A stretch of DNA of 13,289 nt from Pseudomonadota bacterium (GTDB taxonomy: Bacteria; Pseudomonadota; Gammaproteobacteria; Acidithiobacillales; Acidithiobacillaceae), in contig JAKAVW010000046.1 in NCBI GenBank assembly GCA_021827445.1, forward strand, positions 1 to 13,289. Direction: 5' to 3'. A program made the translations under genes and the position numbers. Every line of letters starts with the position of its first letter. The stretch's first letter is position 1. The notes beneath the pieces were generated by a model. That model was not told the DNA's origin. It saw only the letters and a list, made by a program, of their open reading frames with translations, and ran no database searches. Shown here in pieces: positions 8,100 through 13,289 of this stretch.

Positions 8100-8537
8100 A
8101 TGGAAGACGTCATAGACATCATTAGTTATCTGCTCGATCATCTCGACGACGAAGACGACGACATGCTCGAAGAACGTTTGCGCGCCGTCGGTTTTCCGGA
8201 CGACGACATTCAGCGCGCCCTCGACTGGATGGAAGGCTTCGCGGTAGAAGAGCAAGAGGACACCAGCCCCCGCTCACTGCGCGCCTACCATCCCCATGAA
8301 CAGCAAAATCTGTCTGTGGCCGCCCGCGGGCAACTCCACGACTGGGAGCGGCTTGGTGTCATCAACGGCGCCATGCGTGAACGCATTATTGATCGCCTGC
8401 TCGCCCTTGATCTGGACGACACCGATCTGGAAACCCTCGACTGGGTGACCTTTATGGTGATGGCCAACGATCCCGGCCCGGAGGCCTTTTGGGTCGACAC
8501 CTTACTGGGCGCCGACGGCGCACGGATTCTCCACTGA
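8100..8537 (+). CDS. smg: Smg family protein (DUF494)
   Basis: This 145-residue acidic protein belongs to the Smg/DUF494 family, which lies beside dprA in many proteobacteria and whose function is unknown. The N-terminus (MEDVIDIISYLLDHLDDEDDD) and the pattern with EERLRAVGFPDDDIQRALDWM match the family. A second conserved block (about 88-145) contains ERIIDRLLALD and the closing segment around DTLLGADGARILH. It looks cytosolic, with no signal peptide or membrane segment. The ATG at 8100 lies 9 bp after the dprA stop, and AAGG bases overlap that stop. Only 3 bp separate its own stop from topA, so it is co-translated with both neighbours. Confidence 0.92.
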   Translation: MEDVIDIISYLLDHLDDEDDDMLEERLRAVGFPDDDIQRALDWMEGFAVEEQEDTSPRSLRAYHPHEQQNLSVAARGQLHDWERLGVINGAMRERIIDRLLALDLDDTDLETLDWVTFMVMANDPGPEAFWVDTLLGADGARILH

Positions 8538-8540
8538 CCC

Positions 8541-11069
8541 ATGGCCCATCAGCTCGTTATCGTTGAATCACCGGCTAAAGCCAAAACCATCCAGAAATAT
8601 TTGGGGGACGACTTTCAGGTGCTCGCCTCTTACGGCCATGTGCGCGATTTGCAGCCCAAAGAGGGTGCCGTAGATACCGAACACGACTTCGCCATGCGCT
8701 ACGCCGCTATTGAGCGCAACGAGCGCCATGTGGACGCCATCGCCAAGGCCCTGCGCGGCGCCGAGAGGCTTTGGCTCGCTACCGACCCGGATCGCGAGGG
8801 CGAGGCTATCTCCTGGCATCTGGTGGAACTGCTGCGCGAGCGTCATCTGCTCGGCAACAAGCCCGCGCAACGCGTCGTCTTCCACGAAATCACCAAAAAA
8901 GCCGTGCAAGAGGCCATTGCCAACCCCCGCGAAATCGCCATGGATCTGGTCAACGCCCAGCAAGCGCGCCGCGCCCTCGATTACCTGGTGGGCTTCAACC
9001 TGTCGCCACTGCTCTGGCGCAAGGTGCGTCCGGGCCTCTCGGCGGGCCGGGTACAAAGTGCCGCCCTGCGCCTGATCTGTGAGCGCGAAAATGAAATAGA
9101 AGCCTTTGTCAGCCGCGAATACTGGACCATCGCCAGTCGCCTGCAGCAGGCCGGTAGCGATTTCAGCGCACGCCTGACCCACTGGCAGGACAAAAAACTC
9201 GAACAATTCGACGTTACGGAAAGTGATCAGGCCGCCGCGATCCGCAGCGACATGGAAGACGATCTCAGCCGCCAACCGCTACGGGTCCGGGAAGTGGAGC
9301 GCAAGAGCCGGCAACGCCAGCCTGCCGCGCCCTTCACCACGTCCACCCTGCAGCAGGAGGCCTCGCGCAAGCTCGGCTTTAACGCCAGCCGGACCATGCG
9401 CGTCGCCCAGCAGCTCTACGAAGGCATCAATATCGGCAACGAAACGGTGGGCCTCATCAGTTACATGCGTACCGATGCCGTCAACCTCGCCGAAGAGGCC
9501 ATCGCTTCTATCCGTAGCTTCATCGACGGCCACTACGGCAGCGAATTCGTCCCTGAAACTCCGCGGCGCTACAAGACCAAGACCAAAAACGCCCAGGAAG
9601 CCCACGAAGCCATCCGCCCCACGGACATCGCCCGCACCCCGGAGGCCCTGCAGGGCGTGCTCGAACGCGACCTCTGGCGCCTTTATGATCTGATCTGGAA
9701 GCGCAGTATCGCCTGCCAGATGGCGTCCGCGCGTATGGACCTGGTCGCTGTCGATATGGACGCTGGCACCCACTGGACCCTGCGTGCCAATGGCTCCACC
9801 GTCACCTTTCCCGGCTTCATGGCCGTCTATCAGGAAGGCAAAGATGACGGTGACGAAGACGAAGGCAACCGCATTCTGCCGCCCCTCAATACCGGCGATG
9901 AACCGCAGGTGCTCGGCATTGACCCCGAGCAGCACTTTACCGAACCACCCCCCCGTTACAGCGATGCCACCCTGGTCAAAACCCTGGAAGCCCACGGCAT
10001 TGGTCGTCCATCCACCTATGCCAGTATCATTCAGACCCTGCAAAATCGTGAATACGTCGCCGTCGAGCAGCGCCGCTTCCACCCCACCGATCTCGGACGC
10101 GTAGTTAGCCGTTTCCTGACCAATCATTTCGAGCGCTATGTGGATTATGGCTTCACCGCCAGCATGGAAGACGAGTTGGACGCCATTTCCCGGGGTGAGA
10201 AGCAGTGGCAGCCGGTGCTCGGCGCGTTCTGGGGACCCTTTCGCGCACTCCTCGACGAAAAAGCCAACGTCAGCCGCACCGAAGCCACCAGTGAAGCACT
10301 GGACGAAGCCTGTCCACAATGCGGCAAACCCTTATTTCTGCGCCTCGGCCGACATGGCCGTTTTGTGGCCTGTTCCGGCTACCCCGAATGCAATTATACC
10401 CGCCCGGTGGATGGCCCCCGCGAACCCGCCGAGCCTGTGGGCCGCGACTGCCCGGACTGCGGCAAACCGCTGGTCTACAAAACCGGACGCTATGGCCGAT
10501 TCATCTCCTGCAGCGGCTATCCCGAATGCAAGCATATTGAGCCACTAACCCAGCCCAAATCCTCGGGAGTCACCTGTCCCCAATGCGGTGAGGGTGAACT
10601 CGTCGAAAAACGCAGCCGCTATGGCAAAATCTTTTATTCCTGCAACACTTACCCCAAATGCAATTATGCGGTTTGGGGACCCCCGGTAGCGCGTGCCTGT
10701 CCTCGTTGCGCCTGGCCGATAATGATCGAAAAAAGCGGCAAGCGCCTCGGTGAACAGCTCGCCTGCCCCCAGAGCGAATGCGCCTTCCATTTCCCGGCAA
10801 ACGCCAGCGACACGGAAATCGCCGCAATGCTGCCCGACTACACCCCGCCGCCACCCCGCGAAAAGCGCACGCCTCCCGCCAAAAAAGCGGCACCTGCCCG
10901 TAAGTCTGCGGCGAGAAGCACCAGGAAACCGGCGGCGAAAAAGCCGGCCAAAGCCAAGACCCCGGCGGCAAAGAAAACCACGGCGTCCAAAACTACGGCT
11001 TCATCAGCCAGCGAACCGGCTACGCCTGCACCACGGAAGCGCTCTGTAAAGAACGTCACCACCTCATGA
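8541..11069 (+). CDS. topA: DNA topoisomerase I (type IA) with basic C-terminal tail
   Basis: TopA relaxes negatively supercoiled DNA by cutting one strand. The 842-residue protein starts with the Toprim domain (VIVESPAKAKTI at 6-17, acidic triad D82/D84/E86 in TDPDREGE). The active-site tyrosine is Y308 in GLISYMRTDA. Four C-terminal cysteine-rich zinc-ribbon units begin near residues 591, 637, 679 and 720. The first three are close repeats with CxxCG and YPxCxY-like ends; the fourth is diverged (CPRCAWP, CPQSECAFHFP). From about residue 771 to the end runs a Lys/Ala/Pro-rich, histone H1-like tail that probably binds nucleic acid. An acidic insert (KDDGDEDEGN, 434-443) is also visible. No clear Shine-Dalgarno precedes the ATG, which is 3 bp after smg, so coupling is likely. 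Confidence 0.97.
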   Translation: MAHQLVIVESPAKAKTIQKYLGDDFQVLASYGHVRDLQPKEGAVDTEHDFAMRYAAIERNERHVDAIAKALRGAERLWLATDPDREGEAISWHLVELLRERHLLGNKPAQRVVFHEITKKAVQEAIANPREIAMDLVNAQQARRALDYLVGFNLSPLLWRKVRPGLSAGRVQSAALRLICERENEIEAFVSREYWTIASRLQQAGSDFSARLTHWQDKKLEQFDVTESDQAAAIRSDMEDDLSRQPLRVREVERKSRQRQPAAPFTTSTLQQEASRKLGFNASRTMRVAQQLYEGINIGNETVGLISYMRTDAVNLAEEAIASIRSFIDGHYGSEFVPETPRRYKTKTKNAQEAHEAIRPTDIARTPEALQGVLERDLWRLYDLIWKRSIACQMASARMDLVAVDMDAGTHWTLRANGSTVTFPGFMAVYQEGKDDGDEDEGNRILPPLNTGDEPQVLGIDPEQHFTEPPPRYSDATLVKTLEAHGIGRPSTYASIIQTLQNREYVAVEQRRFHPTDLGRVVSRFLTNHFERYVDYGFTASMEDELDAISRGEKQWQPVLGAFWGPFRALLDEKANVSRTEATSEALDEACPQCGKPLFLRLGRHGRFVACSGYPECNYTRPVDGPREPAEPVGRDCPDCGKPLVYKTGRYGRFISCSGYPECKHIEPLTQPKSSGVTCPQCGEGELVEKRSRYGKIFYSCNTYPKCNYAVWGPPVARACPRCAWPIMIEKSGKRLGEQLACPQSECAFHFPANASDTEIAAMLPDYTPPPPREKRTPPAKKAAPARKSAARSTRKPAAKKPAKAKTPAAKKTTASKTTASSASEPATPAPRKRSVKNVTTS

Positions 11070-11392
11070 CCTACGTTGTTACCGAAAACTGCATCCAGTG
11101 TAAATACACCGACTGCGCCGAAGTCTGTCCGGTCGAGTGCTTTCATGAAGGGCCAAATTTTCTCGTCATTGATCCCGACGAGTGTATCGACTGCGCCGCC
11201 TGCGTCCCCGAGTGTCCTGCCGACGCTATTTTCGCCGATGACGAGATCCCTGCGGACCAGCGCGACTTCACCGCCATCAATGCCGAGCTCAGCAAAGACT
11301 GGCCGATCATCCTCCGCAAAAAGGCACCACTGCCCGACGCCGAAACTTGGAACGGTAAGAGTGACAAGCGCCCTTGGCTGCGGCGCTCATGA
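11066..11392 (+). CDS. fdxA: 7Fe ferredoxin (3Fe-4S plus 4Fe-4S)
   Basis: This 108-residue electron carrier is of the Azotobacter FdI/FdxA type. Cysteines fall at 9, 12, 17, 21, 25, 40, 43, 46 and 50, the FdI pattern shifted by one. By that comparison C9, C17 and C50 hold the 3Fe-4S cluster, C21, C40, C43 and C46 the 4Fe-4S cluster, and C25 is the free cysteine near it. The C-terminal part (about 60-108) is the usual acidic extension of long FdxA proteins. The ATG shares an ATGA with the topA stop, without a good Shine-Dalgarno, so it depends on topA translation. The redox partner is unknown. Its place between topA and minC is not explained by function. The minC start is 29 bp downstream, across the parS site. 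Confidence 0.95.
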   Translation: MTYVVTENCIQCKYTDCAEVCPVECFHEGPNFLVIDPDECIDCAACVPECPADAIFADDEIPADQRDFTAINAELSKDWPIILRKKAPLPDAETWNGKSDKRPWLRRS

Positions 11393-11406
11393 AGCGCGCA
11401 CGCCGA

Positions 11407-11422
11407 TGTTTCACGTGAAACA
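11407..11422. promoter_or_regulatory. parS: Perfect chromosomal parS (ParB-binding centromere site) at the minC start
   Basis: The 16 bases TGTTTCACGTGAAACA match the conserved chromosomal parS palindrome at every position. Chance occurrence in a window of this size is about 3 in a million by my estimate, assuming equal base frequencies. ParB family proteins bind this sequence and spread from it to build the partition complex. The site spans the 15 bases before minC, and its last A is the first base of the minC ATG. It therefore fills the Shine-Dalgarno position, and no AGGAGG-like sequence is present there. ParB bound here could affect transcription through to minCDE. That regulatory role is inference; identification of the site is secure. 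Confidence 0.93.
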
Positions 11423-12153
11423 TGGCTAACCCCCGCTCCCCCAGCACGGAATCCAGCGCACCACTTCGCGTGTCCGGAGGCGTTTTCACGCTCTCCATCC
11501 TCCACCTGGAAAGCAACGATCCCCACCAACTGGCGCAGCGTATTGCCGAAGAGCATCAACGCCACCCCGCCGCTGCCGATTTCCATCATCATGCGCCGGT
11601 GGTCCTGGATCTGAGCGCCATACCCGAAGAAGCGCCCCTGGCACTCGCCGAGATGCTGAACGTATTGCGTGCCGCTCACTGGTTTCCCGTTGGTTTGCGC
11701 AATGCCGCTCCCCGCCATCAAGCTTTGGCGCAAGATCTGAACCTTCCTGTTTTGCGGGGCCAGGATCGTCACGCCACCCCACAGCCAGAAACACCTTCAC
11801 CCGCGCAATCCGTCCCAACAAGTCCGGGTGGCCTGACTATAGATCACCCGATCCGCAGCGGCCAACGCAGTTATGCCCGTGGCGGCGATCTCGTCTGTCT
11901 GGCCGCCGTCAATGCCGGTGCCGAAGTCATCGCCGACGGCAACATCCATGTGTACGGCCCCTTACGTGGCCGTGCTCTGGCCGGCGTCAACGGGCAGGAC
12001 GGTGCGCGGATTTTTTGCATGAGCCTGGAGGCAGAACTGGTCTCTGTCGCGGGTCTGTATCGCACCCTCGAAACTGATCATCCCCTCTGGGGCAAAGCGG
12101 CACAGATTTACAGCCGCGACGAGCAATTGCATATTATGGCTTTAAACATATAA
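11422..12153 (+). CDS. minC: Septum site-determining protein MinC
   Basis: MinC blocks FtsZ polymerisation away from mid-cell and is recruited to the membrane by MinD. The 243-residue protein has an N-terminal FtsZ-inhibiting domain (about 14-112, with VVLDLSAI at 60-67). A Pro/Thr/Ser-rich linker (about 117-137) joins it to the C-terminal beta-helix domain (about 138-240). That domain carries RSGQRSYARGGDLV and GAEVIADGNIHVYGPLRGRA, the MinD-binding and dimerising region. The ATG at 11422 is the first usable start: a TGA lies two codons upstream in frame. No Shine-Dalgarno is visible, because the parS palindrome fills that space. Translation may rely on ribosomes finishing fdxA 29 bp before. 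The gene is followed 18 bp later by minD. Confidence 0.95.
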   Translation: MANPRSPSTESSAPLRVSGGVFTLSILHLESNDPHQLAQRIAEEHQRHPAAADFHHHAPVVLDLSAIPEEAPLALAEMLNVLRAAHWFPVGLRNAAPRHQALAQDLNLPVLRGQDRHATPQPETPSPAQSVPTSPGGLTIDHPIRSGQRSYARGGDLVCLAAVNAGAEVIADGNIHVYGPLRGRALAGVNGQDGARIFCMSLEAELVSVAGLYRTLETDHPLWGKAAQIYSRDEQLHIMALNI

Positions 12154-12158
12154 GTCTT

Positions 12159-12163
12159 GGAGA
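12159..12163 (+). promoter_or_regulatory. Shine-Dalgarno that fixes the minD start
   Basis: GGAGA here lies 8 bases before the GTG at 12172-12174, which encodes the usual MinD N-terminus (MAKIIVITSG). The open frame also has a TTG at 12157, but that codon overlaps this ribosome site and has none of its own. The GTG is therefore the better start. Confidence 0.75.
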
Positions 12164-12171
12164 AAAGAACC

Positions 12172-12981
12172 GTGGCCAAAATCATTGTCATCACTTCCGG
12201 AAAGGGTGGGGTCGGCAAAACCACCACCAGTGCCGCCTTTGCCAGCGGCCTCGCCCTGCGCGGCCATCGCACCGTCGTTATCGACTTCGACGTAGGGCTG
12301 CGCAATCTCGATCTGATCATGGGCTGCGAGCGACGGGTCGTGTACGATCTCATCAATGTCATCCAGGGCGAGGCCAAACTGCAGCAGGCGCTCATCAAGG
12401 ATAAGCGCTGTGAGAATCTCTACGTGCTGCCCACTTCCCAAACCCGCGACAAAGATGCCCTGACCACCGCCGGGGTAACGGCGGTCATGGATGAACTGCG
12501 CAAGGAATTCGATTACATCGTCTGCGATTCACCGGCGGGGATCGAGTCGGGTGCCCTCATGGCACTCTACCATGCCGACGAGGCTATTGTGGTCACCAAC
12601 CCGGAAGTCTCTTCCGTGCGCGACTCCGACCGCATTCTCGGCATTCTCGCGGCCCGCTCCCGGCGCGCGGAGCAGGGCGAAGAACCGGTGAAGGAACATC
12701 TGCTGCTGACCCGTTACTCCCCCAAACGGGTGGAGGATGGGGAAATGCTTTCGCTGGAAGACGTGAAGGAACTGCTACGCACCCCCCTGCTGGGCGTGAT
12801 CCCCGAATCCGAGGTCATCCTCCAGGCCTCCAATCAGGGCATACCCGCCATTCACATGGAAAACAGCGACGTGGCCGAGGCCTATAAGGATGTCGTCGCC
12901 CGCTTCCTCGGCGAGGAGCGTCCCCTGCGCTTTATTCAGCCTGCCAAGGCGGGGTTTTTCAAACGACTCTTTGGAGGCTGA
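12172..12981 (+). CDS. minD: Septum site-determining protein MinD
   Basis: MinD is the membrane-cycling ATPase that carries MinC and is released by MinE. With the GTG start the protein has 269 residues, the normal length. The deviant Walker A motif GKGGVGKTT has the signature lysine K11 and the P-loop lysine K16, exactly as in E. coli MinD. Switch I carries D38 and D40 (VIDFDVGLRNLDL), and CDSPAGIE (118-125) is the Walker B region. The C-terminus AGFFKRLFGG is the amphipathic membrane-targeting helix. It lies 18 bp after minC, and minE starts 1 base after its stop. All catalytic and membrane elements are present, so a working oscillator is expected. Confidence 0.97.
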   Translation: MAKIIVITSGKGGVGKTTTSAAFASGLALRGHRTVVIDFDVGLRNLDLIMGCERRVVYDLINVIQGEAKLQQALIKDKRCENLYVLPTSQTRDKDALTTAGVTAVMDELRKEFDYIVCDSPAGIESGALMALYHADEAIVVTNPEVSSVRDSDRILGILAARSRRAEQGEEPVKEHLLLTRYSPKRVEDGEMLSLEDVKELLRTPLLGVIPESEVILQASNQGIPAIHMENSDVAEAYKDVVARFLGEERPLRFIQPAKAGFFKRLFGG

Positions 12982-12982
12982 C

Positions 12983-13234
12983 ATGTCTTTGCTCGATTAT
13001 ATCCTCGGCTCCCGCAAAAAGAGCGCCAATGTCGCTAAGGATCGCCTGAAACTGATTCTCGCCCACGAGCGCGATGCCGATGGCCCCGACTTCCTGCCCG
13101 CACTGCAGGAGGAACTTCTGGCAGTGATTGCCAAATACATCCCTGTGGACAAAGAAAATATCAAGGTCAGCATGGAGCGACGCGGAGATTATGAGGTGCT
13201 GGAATTGAACATCCTGTTCCCCGATCAGCACTGA
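12983..13234 (+). CDS. minE: Cell division topological specificity factor MinE
   Basis: MinE stimulates MinD ATPase and drives the pole-to-pole oscillation that leaves mid-cell free for FtsZ. The 83-residue protein has the N-terminal membrane-binding stretch (MSLLDYILG), the MinD-binding helix or strand (about 14-30, with DRLKLILAHER) and the C-terminal dimerisation domain (about 32-81, with LQEELLAVIAKYI and VLELNILFP). GGAGG at 12973-12977, just before the minD stop, lies 5 bases from the ATG, the clearest ribosome site on the right arm. It is the last gene seen in the operon. Confidence 0.96.
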   Translation: MSLLDYILGSRKKSANVAKDRLKLILAHERDADGPDFLPALQEELLAVIAKYIPVDKENIKVSMERRGDYEVLELNILFPDQH

Positions 13235-13267
13235 GCACTGTAGCCACTCAAAACCTATAAGCAAGAG

Positions 13268-13287
13268 GTCGGTGGCCCGAAACCGAC
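13268..13287 (+). terminator. Possible terminator hairpin after minE (cut by window end)
   Basis: GTCGGT (13268-13273) and ACCGAC (13282-13287) can pair as a 6-bp stem with an 8-base loop, 33 bp after the minE stop. The window ends 2 bases later, so a T-run cannot be checked. It would fit as the end of the lysM-to-minE operon, but it could equally be a chance palindrome or part of another element. Confidence 0.3.
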
Positions 13288-13289
13288 GT

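Noticed and set aside
9279..10319. A 346-codon open frame on the minus strand
   Set aside because: It is antisense to the core of topA, has no recognisable motif or ribosome site, and reflects GC-biased codon use in topA.
10311..10790. Repeated cysteine-rich segments as a DNA repeat or CRISPR-like array
   Set aside because: The repetition is at protein level: zinc-ribbon units of topoisomerase I with diverged nucleotide sequence and no regular spacers.
11407..11422. Reading the palindrome as a terminator or transcription-factor operator
   Set aside because: It has no T-run and a continuous palindrome without a loop, and it is identical to the known parS consensus, which is a far better explanation.
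12157..12171. TTG start for minD five codons upstream
   Set aside because: The TTG overlaps the GGAGA ribosome site that serves the GTG at 12172, and family members begin MAKII.
1..13289. tRNA, rRNA, insertion sequence, prophage or defence genes
   Set aside because: Nearly all bases are accounted for by core genes. I saw no transposase, terminal inverted repeats, tRNA cloverleaf or defence-protein motif.

Overview
The window is a gene-dense, GC-rich piece of a proteobacterial chromosome with no mobile elements, RNA genes or CRISPR array that I can see. Gene content and order (def-fmt-rsmB-DUF4390-ntrY-ntrX diverging from lysM-dprA-smg-topA, then a 7Fe ferredoxin and minCDE) suggest a gamma- or beta-like proteobacterium. 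Acidithiobacillus is my best guess from memory of its gene order, but I cannot confirm it here.

Left arm (1-5825, minus strand). Transcription runs leftward from def: peptide deformylase, methionyl-tRNA formyltransferase, the 16S rRNA m5C967 methyltransferase RsmB, a secreted DUF4390 protein, then the NtrY/NtrX two-component system. NtrX is cut by the window edge. Adjacent genes overlap (8, 4, 4 and 31 bp) or lie 21 bp apart, so this is almost certainly one operon. It joins formyl-Met initiation and ribosome maturation to a membrane sensor kinase.

Divergent gap (5826-5907). These 82 bp separate the two arms and must hold the promoters of both, or lie just downstream of them.

Right arm (5908-13234, plus strand). 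The order is a secreted LysM protein, DprA (uptake of transforming DNA), Smg/DUF494, topoisomerase I, a 7Fe ferredoxin, then MinC, MinD and MinE. Every junction is a 4-bp overlap or a gap of 29 bp or less, so read-through from lysM to minE is plausible.

Most notable signal. A perfect 16-bp chromosomal parS palindrome (the ParB-binding centromere site) sits at 11407-11422. Its last base is the A of the minC ATG, and it fills the position where a Shine-Dalgarno sequence would be. A second site matching 14 of 16 positions lies inside the DUF4390 gene (2960-2975), about 8.4 kb away. This physically joins the chromosome-segregation mark to the division-site placement operon, and it suggests the window lies in the origin-proximal part of the chromosome.
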